From Bacillota bacterium (GTDB taxonomy: Bacteria > Bacillota > Clostridia > Lachnospirales > Lachnospiraceae), in the NCBI GenBank assembly GCA_023423045.1, contig JAFAGA010000046.1, positions 1-19,161 of the forward strand: a DNA stretch of 19,161 nucleotides, given 5' to 3'. Shown piece by piece: positions 6,691-14,022 of this stretch (the first letter of the stretch is position 1; every line of letters starts with the position of its first letter). The position numbers were made by a program, and so were the translations under genes. The notes below the pieces were generated by a model. The model worked only from the letters and a program-made list of their open reading frames with translations. It did not search any database and had not been told where the DNA came from.

Positions 6691-7290
6691 ATGAATACAA
6701 ACACTGAAGCAAAAAAAACACAAAGGATCAGCACCAGGGATTTGGTACTGACGGGAATGTTTACGGCTATTATCTGCGTTCTATCCCAGGTATCCATCAA
6801 CATCCAGCCCATTCCCTTTACTCTGGGGCTCTTCTCCATCTTTCTAACCGGTACATTGTTATCTCCAAGATATGCTCTCCTATCCGTCATGGCATACCTT
6901 CTGCTGGGAGCCTTCGGTCTCCCGGTCTTTGCCGGGTTCAAGGGTGGGGTGCATGCATTAGTCGGAATGACCGGCGGATATTTAATGGCATATCCCCTGG
7001 TAGCGTTTCTTACTGCCCTGTCCTGCAAGCTGGCAAGGAAGTATAAACCCCATGGTAAAAAGCTGCTTTTTAATGAAAAGCTGTTCGTTCCATTTGTCAT
7101 GTTCCTTAGCATGACCGTTTTCTTATCGCTATGCTATCTGATCGGTACCGCGTGGTTCACCTTTATCACAGGGAAGACCTTTTATGTCGCATTAACCTTA
7201 TGTGTGTTTCCCTATATATTGTTCGATTTATTCAAAATCGTCCTTGCGATTTCATTGAGTTTTCTGATCAGAAGAGCAACTGCAAAATAA
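6691..7290 (+). CDS. bioY: Biotin transporter substrate-binding component BioY
   Basis: Membrane S-component of an energy-coupling factor (ECF) transporter that binds biotin for import; the shared EcfA/EcfT module is not in this window. The protein (199 aa from 6691) is almost wholly hydrophobic with about six helices. BioY hallmarks are RDLVLTGMFTAIICVLSQVSI near the N-terminus, PIPFTLGLFSIFLTGTLL, and GGVHALVGMTGGYLMAYPL near 85-103. The start is uncertain: an in-frame ATG at 6664 would add nine residues, and neither ATG has a good ribosome binding site, while a strong AAGGAGG at about 6629-6635 stands too far away. The gene follows birA by 80 bases and is probably cotranscribed. Confidence 0.9.
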   Translation: MNTNTEAKKTQRISTRDLVLTGMFTAIICVLSQVSINIQPIPFTLGLFSIFLTGTLLSPRYALLSVMAYLLLGAFGLPVFAGFKGGVHALVGMTGGYLMAYPLVAFLTALSCKLARKYKPHGKKLLFNEKLFVPFVMFLSMTVFLSLCYLIGTAWFTFITGKTFYVALTLCVFPYILFDLFKIVLAISLSFLIRRATAK

Positions 7291-7293
7291 CTG

Positions 7294-7380
7294 AAAGAAG
7301 CCCTGATGATGAGCCATTCCAGCCGCAGATCGTATTTGCAGCCGCCGGAACGGGTCCATGCCTCAGAGCTTCTTTTCTTT
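7294..7380. terminator. Terminator between convergent bioY and the helicase gene
   Basis: AAAGAAGC-C-CTGA (7294-7306) pairs with TCAG-A-GCTTCTTT (7363-7375), 12 pairs around one mismatch, followed on the plus strand by TTCTTT. An inner imperfect stem contains GCAGAT/ATTTGC. The minus-strand end also runs into GCTTCTTT, so it may act in both directions. Confidence 0.6.
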
Positions 7381-7404
7381 ACTCTAAATGTTTACCATAT
7401 ATAA

Positions 7405-10400
7405 TTATATTGGTGCAAACAACTCTTCCAACTCCTCCTTCGATAAGGAGTTGATAAATACTTCCTTGGAGCTGATAATCGAATCGGATAATTCCTTCTT
7501 TCTCCGTTGAAGCTTGAAAATCTTCTCTTCAATGGTGCCTTTTGTGATCAGCTTCATCACATGAACCTTATTCTGCTGTCCGATCCGGTAAGCACGGTCC
7601 GTTGCCTGGTCCTCTACCGCCGGATTCCACCAGGGATCATAATGAATCACCGTGTCCGCTCCGGTCAGATTCAATCCGGTACCGCCGGCCTTAAGAGAAA
7701 TCAGGAACACCTTTCCTTCACCGGAATTAAATCGTTTTACATAATCATTGCGATCCTGGGTCGCAGTTGCTCCCTCCAGATAGAAATAAGGAATATCCAG
7801 TTCTTTCAGCTCATCCTCAATAATTCGAAGCATGGAGGTGAATTGGGAAAAGACCAGGATGCGGTGATCGTTGGCAATAGCCTCCGGTATCAGCTCCATC
7901 AAAAGCTCCAGCTTGCCGCTGCCTCCCTGGTAATTCTCCAGGAAGGTGGATGGATGGCAGCAGATCTGACGCAGCCTGGTAAGGGCCGCCAGAATTTTCA
8001 TTCGGCTCTTCTCCACGCCATTCTCTTCAATTTCAGAATGAAGCTCGCTCCGAATATTTTCAAGGTAGGACAGATAGACCAGCTTCTGCCCGTCGGACAT
8101 ATCCGTCAGCATCTTGGTTTCATATTTGTCCGGAAGCTCCGTTAATACATCCTTCTTCATCCGGCGGAGGATAAAGGGCTCAATATGCTGATGCAGATCA
8201 TTCAATGCCTGGGCATCCTCCTTCATGATGGGTTTCTCATACAACTCCACAAAACGGGAGTGGGAATAGAGGTACTCCGGCATAATAAAGTCAAAGATGG
8301 ACCAGAGCTCGGAAAGGCTGTTTTCGATCGGGGTACCGGTCAGGGCATAACGATGCTTTGCTCTGAGGCGCTTTACCGACTTCGCATTCAGGGAGGAATC
8401 ATTCTTAATATACTGGGCTTCATCAATAAACACCGTATGAAAATCCAGCTTCTCGTACATGGTGACATCCCTGCGAATCAAAGGGTAGGAGGTAATCAGG
8501 ACATCATACTCCCCATAGCTTTCAATCGACTCTTGCCGCTCCGAGGGATTGCCGGTAATAACCAATGCCTTCAGAAATGGTGCAAAATTCTCAATCTCAT
8601 CCTGCCAGTTATAGATCAGGGAGGTCGGACATACAATCAGGTGATGAGCCTTCACCTCCTCTCCCATGCAGGAGGCTATATATACAATGGATTGCAGCGT
8701 CTTACCCAGTCCCATATCATCGGCAAGAATTCCGCCCAGCTCATTTTCTGCCAGGGTTTTAAGCCATTTGTAGCCGGTAAGCTGATATGGCCTAAGATCC
8801 GCCAGGATCCCATTGGGAAGCACATGCTCCGTCTTCGCCGGGTTCAGTATCTTCTCCGTGAGCGCCATAAAATCCCTGTCACGTTCAAAAATAAATTCCT
8901 GATTGGAAAATGCCTTATCCAGATAAAGAGCATGCTGCTTTTCCAACAGCATAGCATCCTCCTTCAAATTCTTATCCTTAATATTCAAGGAGTTCAAGAT
9001 ATGTGACACTTCATTGATGGTTTTATCCTCCAGATTGATGAAACTGCCATTTTTAAGCCGGTAGTATTTCTTCTTCACCTGGTAGGAGTGCAGCAGTTCC
9101 TTCAACTCCTCCTTCGGCACCTGGTCAAAGGACAAATCCAGCTCTAGCATATTAAATTCGGAGTTCATGCGTACCCCCGCTTTAAAACTGCCCGGAGCCC
9201 GAATTCCAAGACGTCTGAAGTCCTCCGAATAATACAGAGCAGCATTTTCCTCCAACTCCATAACTTTTCCGGACAGGAAATCATATATCTTATCCTCATC
9301 CTTAAGAAGATAGAAATTCTTATATGGAACGAAACCCATCTTCAACAGCTGGGATATTATGAAATCTTCCCGCTCTCTCTGACGGACAACAATGTAGGAA
9401 CCTGCTGCTGCGTCTCCGAAGGAGTTAAATTCATAATCACCGTATTTATATTTTAATTCAGCTTTAATTCCCGTTTTGTATTTGTCAAAATAGAGCTTCG
9501 CCTCCATATCACAGGTAATATACCTGCTGCGGAGCTCCTCCGGTACATCCAGCATCATCGTTTCACTGATTCTTGGTAATACATGTTCCAAGAAACTGGT
9601 CTTATTATCCCCTCGAAAGGTCAGAGGCTCCTTATCCTTACCCAGGCTGTTATAGAAGGGCTTGTAATTGCGGATGAATTTCTTATCCGGAAGATAGATG
9701 GCACCATCATAAAACAGGAGCTCCCCTGTCTCCATCAGCGGCAGAACGGATTCCTTGCCCTGGTAATCAATGGTAATGGAATCCTCATCCAAAGACAGCT
9801 GATATGCAATCTTGGGATTCCCCTTGATAAACACCACATCCGAATACGCCTTTCCATAGAGCTCCAGGATAAATGGAGTTCCGTTCAGAAGCTCCAACAC
9901 TTTGACCAGCATATTTTTTGTGATAAACATCTGGGATTTAGAGAATATCTTTGAAAAATGAGTACTGTCAACAACTTCTTGAATCTCATAAATACCCAGA
10001 AGATAATCCAATAATGCCAGAGAGACCGCATCAAAGGTGCTCTCTCCGCTCACATATTTGAATTCCTTGCCAATGGCGAAACTCTCTTTATGATAAATAT
10101 CCGATAAAAACTTTTTAATGGTCTGAATTTTATATTTGCGGCTGCTCCCTCCGCGCAGGGAAATCATAGCTCTGCCGCTCTCCCCTTTGATGATGGAGGG
10201 GATGCTTACAACAACCTCCAGGGCAAAGGTCTCTCCAACCAGCGCCGAATCCTCCTGTGACATAAAATAATCCAGTAACTGAACCACCTTACGCTCGCCT
10301 GGATTCGCAGACTCCGCCAATAAGGAACGCTCCTGGTATTTCAGCACAAACAGCAATGCCGCTACAACATGCTTACAAGCCCCCTGATCCTTCAGGCGGG

Positions 10401-10617
10401 AAGGACAATTACAGCTGTAGTCGAAAGACCCATCCTCCTGCTCATCTATCGTGACAGAATAATTATAATTTCCCCGCACAGTAAGACGGTATTGCCGGCT
10501 GGTATTGGAATAGGTCGCATTCACAATGCGGTTATCCTTATAATATTGCAATCCACGCGCATAAATCGTATCGTTGGAAGCTAGGTTTCGTATCCCTGTA
10601 CGCGAAATCTGAATCAT
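7405..10617 (-). CDS. SWIM zinc finger / SNF2-family DEAD-like helicase
   Basis: A 1070-residue superfamily 2 ATPase of the Swi2/Snf2 type that should move along or remodel DNA-protein complexes; the precise role of these Firmicute proteins is not known to me. Order: SWIM zinc finger C69-x-C71-x9-C81-x-H83; a long middle part (about 100-590) corresponding to the SNF2-associated region; then the motor with Walker A DDMGLGKT 633-640, DEAQ box 732-735, ALTGTPIEN 758-766, and the second RecA lobe with LVFSQFTSML near 921-930, SLKAGGTGLNL at 974-984 and QATDRAYRIGQ 1004-1014. All motor motifs look intact. GGAAAGG precedes the ATG. The gene stands alone, with no methylase or nuclease nearby, so a defence-island role is not supported. 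Confidence 0.94.
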   Translation of the reverse strand: MIQISRTGIRNLASNDTIYARGLQYYKDNRIVNATYSNTSRQYRLTVRGNYNYSVTIDEQEDGSFDYSCNCPSRLKDQGACKHVVAALLFVLKYQERSLLAESANPGERKVVQLLDYFMSQEDSALVGETFALEVVVSIPSIIKGESGRAMISLRGGSSRKYKIQTIKKFLSDIYHKESFAIGKEFKYVSGESTFDAVSLALLDYLLGIYEIQEVVDSTHFSKIFSKSQMFITKNMLVKVLELLNGTPFILELYGKAYSDVVFIKGNPKIAYQLSLDEDSITIDYQGKESVLPLMETGELLFYDGAIYLPDKKFIRNYKPFYNSLGKDKEPLTFRGDNKTSFLEHVLPRISETMMLDVPEELRSRYITCDMEAKLYFDKYKTGIKAELKYKYGDYEFNSFGDAAAGSYIVVRQREREDFIISQLLKMGFVPYKNFYLLKDEDKIYDFLSGKVMELEENAALYYSEDFRRLGIRAPGSFKAGVRMNSEFNMLELDLSFDQVPKEELKELLHSYQVKKKYYRLKNGSFINLEDKTINEVSHILNSLNIKDKNLKEDAMLLEKQHALYLDKAFSNQEFIFERDRDFMALTEKILNPAKTEHVLPNGILADLRPYQLTGYKWLKTLAENELGGILADDMGLGKTLQSIVYIASCMGEEVKAHHLIVCPTSLIYNWQDEIENFAPFLKALVITGNPSERQESIESYGEYDVLITSYPLIRRDVTMYEKLDFHTVFIDEAQYIKNDSSLNAKSVKRLRAKHRYALTGTPIENSLSELWSIFDFIMPEYLYSHSRFVELYEKPIMKEDAQALNDLHQHIEPFILRRMKKDVLTELPDKYETKMLTDMSDGQKLVYLSYLENIRSELHSEIEENGVEKSRMKILAALTRLRQICCHPSTFLENYQGGSGKLELLMELIPEAIANDHRILVFSQFTSMLRIIEDELKELDIPYFYLEGATATQDRNDYVKRFNSGEGKVFLISLKAGGTGLNLTGADTVIHYDPWWNPAVEDQATDRAYRIGQQNKVHVMKLITKGTIEEKIFKLQRRKKELSDSIISSKEVFINSLSKEELEELFAPI

Positions 10618-10678
10618 ATACGCACACCTTTCCTGACTTGAATCAAATTAGCATATAATAATGTCTCATAATAATATC

Positions 10679-10800
10679 TCATGACATTATACCATGTCCG
10701 CAAGCGTCCATGGTATTGGCACTACGTGCCGAGATGCGCACTCCCTTTGGTCGGCGCACACGCATGAATGCGTGGTTATAATACCTCTCGATATTATACC
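10679..10800. repeat. REP-like block of consecutive hairpins upstream of the helicase gene
   Basis: Successive inverted repeats: ATACCATG...CATGGTAT (about 10688-10715), GGCAC-TAC-GTGCC, TGCGC...GCGCA, ACGCAT-GA-ATGCGT, and TATAATA...TATTATA. The last has a GAGA loop on the minus strand and resembles the hairpin at 5428-5441. The base composition is richer in GC than the AT-rich surroundings. It looks like a repetitive extragenic element; no protein is encoded. It would lie in the helicase leader RNA. Confidence 0.5.
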
Positions 10801-10822
10801 ACAGAAAAAAAGAAATGTGTAA
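10793..10822 (-). promoter_or_regulatory. Possible helicase promoter inside the repeat block edge
   Basis: On the minus strand: TTACAC (10817-10822), 18-base spacer, TATAAT (10793-10798). The TATAAT belongs to one arm of the last hairpin of the repeat block. Confidence 0.35.
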
Positions 10823-10844
10823 AAAACTTCGTTCTTTCTCGAAG
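10821..10844 (-). terminator. Second minus-strand terminator of the 10.8-11.25 kb unit
   Basis: Minus strand: CTTCG (10840-10844), 8-base loop, CGAAG (10827-10831), then six T residues (10821-10826). Short stem but correct form, and it directly follows a stronger terminator on the same strand. Confidence 0.45.
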
Positions 10845-10846
10845 GC

Positions 10847-10885
10847 AAAAAAAAGAGAGTATCTATTCTATCTAAGATACTCTCT
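10847..10885 (-). terminator. Strong minus-strand terminator
   Basis: Minus strand: AGAGAGTATC (10876-10885), 12-base loop, GATACTCTCT (10854-10863), then a run of eight T (the last T pairs at 10854; run 10847-10854). A 10-base-pair perfect stem with a U-tract only on this strand. No large minus-strand gene lies upstream of it, so it must end a short transcript. Confidence 0.75.
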
Positions 10886-10942
10886 CTAAATTATTAAATT
10901 ATTCATAAATACCTGGTACTTGCCATCTCATCTTCAGAATTA

Positions 10943-11100
10943 CTTTGTAATGTTACTCAAAGCCTTTGGTGGTCTTGTACCAACCTAATTATCTGCTTGA
11001 GGTGTTCCAACGAATGTGTTTGGTGGTCTGTACCGTCCTTTCTTACATATTGGTTTCGAGGTGTTACAATAATGTTTTCGGTGGTCTGTACCATCCTTTC
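10943..11100 (-). repeat. Three degenerate tandem repeats, about 58 nt
   Basis: Core copies on the plus strand: GGTGGTCTGTACC at 11080-11092 and 11022-11034, and GGTGGTCTTGTACC at 10968-10981. The flanks GAGGTGTT(A/C)CAA and TCCTTTCT are shared by the two right-hand copies. The repeats are adjacent, without unique spacers. Confidence 0.75.
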
Positions 11101-11104
11101 TCAT
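10985..11104 (-). CDS. Candidate 39-residue peptide within the repeat unit
   Basis: An ATG at 11104 preceded by GAGG about 12 bases upstream opens 39 codons ending TAG at 10985. The peptide starts MRKDGTDHRKHYC, has two cysteines (C13, C20), and ends GRYRPPNTFVGTPQADN. It spans two repeat copies in different frames; GRYRPPNT in copy 2 matches GWYRPPKTLL in another frame of copy 1 and GTRPPKAL in copy 3. It has no membrane segment or signal peptide. All three frames are fairly open here, so coding is not proven. Confidence 0.25.
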   Translation of the reverse strand: MRKDGTDHRKHYCNTSKPICKKGRYRPPNTFVGTPQADN

Positions 11105-11255
11105 TTATTCTTACTACCTCATCTATAGTAATCCCTCCATAAATTCGAGGGTAATTACCTAATATGAGTGATGGCTTACTTCTTCAATGGACTCACTCCC
11201 TTCCTTATGTATTTGCTTTCTCAGCTGTTTTTTTATTCTCTCTGTTTATGAATTC

Positions 11256-11284
11256 ATTGTACTATAACATTTTTGATTTGTCAA
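11256..11284 (-). promoter_or_regulatory. Strong promoter of the repeat unit
   Basis: Minus strand: TTGACA (11279-11284), 17-base spacer, TACAAT (11256-11261). A perfect -35 box at ideal spacing from a good -10; the start point would be near 11249. Confidence 0.72.
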
Positions 11285-11430
11285 TACTATTATTCGACTT
11301 TTTATATATTATTGTATAATTGATTGTATGTTATGTATTATTCAGAAAATATATAATTATATCGTCAATATATTGTCAAATATAATTCTTTTTAAGGGAA
11401 TAATTTTTTGTATTTTTTGAAAATTTCATA

Positions 11431-11459
11431 TTGATTTTTTGATAGTCTTATATTATTAT
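11431..11459 (+). promoter_or_regulatory. Possible pyrB promoter
   Basis: TTGATT (11431-11436), 17-base spacer, TATTAT (11454-11459). The region 11285-11470 is so AT-rich that chance matches are likely; I see no other feature in it. The leader would be about 65 bases. Confidence 0.4.
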
Positions 11460-11468
11460 ATCTAGTTA

Positions 11469-11505
11469 AGGAATAAAAACAGAGTCCAAAATCCATTCCT
11501 GTTTT
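11469..11505 (+). promoter_or_regulatory. Crossing inverted repeats in the pyrB leader
   Basis: AGGAAT (11469-11474) can pair with ATTCCT (11495-11500), and AAAACAG (11476-11482) with CTGTTTT (11499-11505). The two pairings cross and share bases, so they are alternatives or a strained pseudoknot. This could be a switch before pyrB, but the stems are short. Confidence 0.3.
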
Positions 11506-11530
11506 AATCAAATAACCTATGGAGGTGTCT

Positions 11531-12451
11531 ATGAAACATATCATCAGTCCGACTGACCTTACTGTTTCTGAGCTCGGTGATCTTCTGGAATTAGCAGAGC
11601 AAATTGTTGAAAATCCTAAGAAGTTCTCCGATGTATGCCGTGGTAAAAAGCTAGCCACATTGTTCTATGAACCAAGTACTCGAACCCGTCTCAGCTTTGA
11701 GGCCGCAATGCTCAATCTCGGAGGTAATATTCTTGGATTCTCATCCGCCGATTCCAGTTCGGCAGCCAAAGGCGAAAGTGTTGCCGATACGATTCGAGTT
11801 ATCTCTTCTTACGCAGATATCTGTGCTATCCGCCATCCCAAGGAAGGCGCCCCATTCGTTGCATCAACCCACTCTTCCATTCCTGTTATCAATGCCGGCG
11901 ACGGCGGTCATAATCATCCCACTCAAACCTTTACCGATTTGTTGACCATTAAGAATCTCAAAGGACGATTAGATAATTTAACCGTCGGCTTTTGTGGTGA
12001 TTTAAAATTTGGCCGCACCGTCCATTCCCTGATTAACGCGCTGGCAAGATATGAAAACATCAACTTTGTACTGATTTCGCCGGAAGAGCTTCGTATTCCT
12101 GCTTATATCCGTGAAGAGGTGCTGAAAGCAAACAATATCCGTTTTGAGGAGGTCCGCAGCCTTGAAGATGCCATGCCCTCCCTTGATATGCTATATATGA
12201 CCAGGGTTCAGAAGGAACGCTTCTTCAATGAAGAGGATTATATCCGTTTGAAGGATATCTATATTCTGGATACCAAGAAGATGGCTCTTGGCAAACCCGA
12301 TATGCTTGTACTCCATCCGTTGCCCAGGGTTAATGAAATCGCAACCGAGGTGGACGAGGATCCGCGCGCAGTATATTTTAAGCAGGCAGAGTTCGGCGTC
12401 TATGTCCGTATGGCTTTGATCATGAAATTATTGGAGGTGGAAGCATGCTAA
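11531..12451 (+). CDS. pyrB: Aspartate carbamoyltransferase catalytic chain
   Basis: Condenses carbamoyl phosphate with L-aspartate to N-carbamoyl-L-aspartate, the committed step of pyrimidine synthesis. The 306-residue protein has the carbamoyl phosphate loop STRTR at 49-53, the 80s-loop lysine K80 in SSAAKGES, HNHPTQ at 127-132, GDLKFGRTVHSL from 156, and the HPLPRVNEI loop at 262-270. The frame opens at 11519 (MEVSMKH), but GGAGG at 11521-11525 lies inside that and 5 bases before the ATG at 11531, so 11531 is the start. The gene overlaps pyrI by seven bases; the two chains should form the regulated holoenzyme. Confidence 0.97.
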   Translation: MKHIISPTDLTVSELGDLLELAEQIVENPKKFSDVCRGKKLATLFYEPSTRTRLSFEAAMLNLGGNILGFSSADSSSAAKGESVADTIRVISSYADICAIRHPKEGAPFVASTHSSIPVINAGDGGHNHPTQTFTDLLTIKNLKGRLDNLTVGFCGDLKFGRTVHSLINALARYENINFVLISPEELRIPAYIREEVLKANNIRFEEVRSLEDAMPSLDMLYMTRVQKERFFNEEDYIRLKDIYILDTKKMALGKPDMLVLHPLPRVNEIATEVDEDPRAVYFKQAEFGVYVRMALIMKLLEVEAC

Positions 12452-12873
12452 ATATCGGTGTACTTAATCAGGGAATTGTAATCGATCATATTAAAGCAGG
12501 CGGTGCGATGAAGATTTACTCCTATCTTGACCTTGAGAACAAGGATGTCGCCGTTGCCATTATCAAGAACGCCAAAAGTAATAAAATGGGAAAGAAGGAT
12601 ATCATAAAAATCGAAGGCACCTTCGAGGATCTGGATCTGGATATTCTGGGAGCCTTGGATCACCGCCTCACCATTAATATTATTGAGGACGGAAAAATTG
12701 TCGCAAAGAAAAGCCCCACCCTGCCGGAGCGTGTGTCCAACATTCTGAAATGCAAGAATCCCAGATGCATCACCTCCATTGAACCGGGGCTGGTTCACTC
12801 CTTTAAGCTGACAGATCGCGCTAACGGCAAATACCGGTGCATCTACTGTGAGCAGTCCTTTGACCGCAGATAG
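12445..12873 (+). CDS. pyrI: Aspartate carbamoyltransferase regulatory chain
   Basis: Zinc-binding regulatory subunit that makes ATCase respond to nucleotides. At 142 residues it has an N-terminal nucleotide-binding domain (GIVIDHIKAGGAMKIYSYL) and a C-terminal zinc domain with C103, C108, C132 and C135 (CKNPRC and CIYC), the same 5/24/3 spacing as the E. coli chain. The ATG lies inside the last codons of pyrB after TTGGAGGTGGAAGC, so translation is coupled. Presence of PyrI implies allosteric control at the enzyme level. No further pyr gene follows. Confidence 0.96.
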   Translation: MLNIGVLNQGIVIDHIKAGGAMKIYSYLDLENKDVAVAIIKNAKSNKMGKKDIIKIEGTFEDLDLDILGALDHRLTINIIEDGKIVAKKSPTLPERVSNILKCKNPRCITSIEPGLVHSFKLTDRANGKYRCIYCEQSFDRR

Positions 12874-12940
12874 GCTATTTTCCGGGAGAGACTTATTCTT
12901 TCTATTATAAATCATATAATGAGCGGCACGCTTATGAGTT

Positions 12941-12993
12941 GCTTATTGTTTAATAAGCGAGGCTTGGGCATTTGAATTTCGACGCCCAAGCCT
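12941..12993 (+). terminator. Double hairpin after pyrI
   Basis: GCTTATT/AATAAGC (12941-12958, 4-base loop) is followed at once by AGGCTTGGGC/GCCCAAGCCT (12960-12993, 14-base loop). The T-tract after it is weak (TTATCT). It lies between convergent pyrI and the GrpB-family gene. Confidence 0.55.
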
Positions 12994-13039
12994 TATCTAC
13001 TGTCAATGAGCATTATTCCTGCGAATGAAACACCCTTAA

Positions 13040-13624
13040 TCAGCTTGGACTGTATCTGTGGACAAATTCCTCTTTTGCTATCTTAGAGTACTTTGTCACA
13101 AATTCCGTCTTTTCCAAAGTATACCTGTCCCTGTCATGAATGTAGCGCTCCCTCAGTTGCAGCTTCAGTCTTGCGTATTCGTTGGCGACCTCGGGATGGG
13201 TGATCAGATAATCCCTGAAATATAATTCACTCCAATCTCCCGGAAATCTGACATGGAGATGAAAAACCCTCTCGGCAAATCCCTCGGCCGTATATCCCTT
13301 GTTCAGAGACATCTTAAATTCCGGCTCTTCCTGATATGACATGATAATCCATCCTGTATCGATAAGTCCTACTTTCATCTGAGCTATATCGGTATTCTCA
13401 TGGATCTCCAGCAGGATGTCAATCGTCGGCTTGGTAATCAGCCCCGGAACCGCACTGCTTCCGATATGACTGATACGCCTGATATTGTTCTCTCCTATGG
13501 CATTTTGTATCCCGCTCTTCTCTTCCAGATACCACGTATTATAGCAAGGATTATGCTCCTTCAAAATAATAGGAAACAGCTCCCATAATTCCTCCAATGT
13601 CATTTCAGACAATGCCTTTCCCAT
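13040..13624 (-). CDS. GrpB family protein (nucleotidyltransferase-like fold)
   Basis: The 194-residue protein carries the GrpB family signature: HIGSSAVPGL at 53-62 followed by KPTIDILLEI at 65-74, the GS-x(n)-D pattern of the nucleotidyltransferase superfamily, and later VFHLHVRFPGDWSELYFRDYL and ANEYARLKLQL. Family members are of uncertain activity; some are annotated as fused to dephospho-CoA kinase, but no kinase domain is present here. The frame extends to 13681, but an AAAGGAG site precedes the ATG at 13624 (MGKALSEM), which I take as the start. It is a single gene with its own promoter, convergent with pyrBI. Confidence 0.9.
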   Translation of the reverse strand: MGKALSEMTLEELWELFPIILKEHNPCYNTWYLEEKSGIQNAIGENNIRRISHIGSSAVPGLITKPTIDILLEIHENTDIAQMKVGLIDTGWIIMSYQEEPEFKMSLNKGYTAEGFAERVFHLHVRFPGDWSELYFRDYLITHPEVANEYARLKLQLRERYIHDRDRYTLEKTEFVTKYSKIAKEEFVHRYSPS

Positions 13625-13682
13625 ACAAACTCCTTTCCGAAACACCATAAACCGAGTAAAAAGTCTAAATTGTACATACAAA

Positions 13683-13711
13683 ATTATACATTGTTTTTAA
13701 TGTCTTATCAA
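13683..13711 (-). promoter_or_regulatory. Promoter of the GrpB-family gene
   Basis: Minus strand: TTGATA (13706-13711), 17-base spacer, TATAAT (13683-13688). The leader is about 50 bases. Between this and the next promoter (13712-13896) I see nothing beyond AT-rich sequence. Confidence 0.65.
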
Positions 13712-13896
13712 GTACCCCTTTCTCTCAATGTCAAAGCGGATATTCGAAATCCGTTTACGCTGCATATTCATAACCTAATTGCCACTACATGCATTTCAGC
13801 AGGGACCTGAACTAAAAATGTTTTTAAAAAAACAACGAAAATTTCACTAAAACAAGATCGAAAAACCAAGGAATTTGTCCTAAATATAAAATTTAC

Positions 13897-13925
13897 TTGA
13901 TAAAGTTTGTCGTAAATTGTATAAT
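13897..13925 (+). promoter_or_regulatory. Promoter of the chemoreceptor gene
   Basis: TTGATA (13897-13902), 17-base spacer, TATAAT (13920-13925), a sigma-A type promoter with a leader of about 90 bases. A flagellar sigma-28 promoter was looked for and not found. Confidence 0.65.
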
Positions 13926-14022
13926 TTAACAAATTGATTCAATATTCAGACAAATTACTACAAATTTCTTTATGTATTTTGCTGTTCAATTGTTCAAAAT
14001 AAGATAAATCGGAGGCTATTTT

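Larger units (their letters stand above)
10847..11249 (-). ncRNA. Unannotated transcription unit with three degenerate repeats
   Basis: Bounded by a near-consensus promoter on the right and tandem terminators on the left, predicting an RNA of about 400 nt. It contains three tandem repeats: 11043-11100, 10985-11042 and about 10943-10984, each around the core GGTACAGACCACC (minus strand; the third has one extra A). The first two follow GAAAGGA and share roughly four fifths of their first 43 bases. The period of 58 and 54 is not a multiple of three, which favours an RNA function or several tiny reading frames over one protein. A hairpin CCCTC/GAGGG (11133-11151) hides a GGAGGG site. The class is unknown to me; a regulatory RNA, a small-peptide operon, or a GGA-containing CsrA-type decoy are alternatives. 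Confidence 0.5.

Noticed and set aside
8185..9006. 273-codon open frame on the plus strand inside the helicase gene
   Set aside because: Shadow of the SNF2 motor coding sequence; the protein resembles nothing and the minus strand holds all helicase motifs.
7405..10617. Helicase as part of a DISARM- or BREX-like defence system
   Set aside because: No methylase, nuclease, PLD or other defence partner is present; neighbours are biotin and pyrimidine genes.
10943..11100. Possible CRISPR array
   Set aside because: The repeats are adjacent without unique spacers, are degenerate, and number only three; no cas gene is near.
12448..12915. 155-codon minus-strand frame opposite pyrI
   Set aside because: Antisense shadow of a fully recognisable zinc-binding PyrI.
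13860..13925. Sigma-28 flagellar promoter for the chemoreceptor
   Set aside because: The -10 type element CCGATA is missing, while a TTGATA-N17-TATAAT sigma-A promoter is clear.
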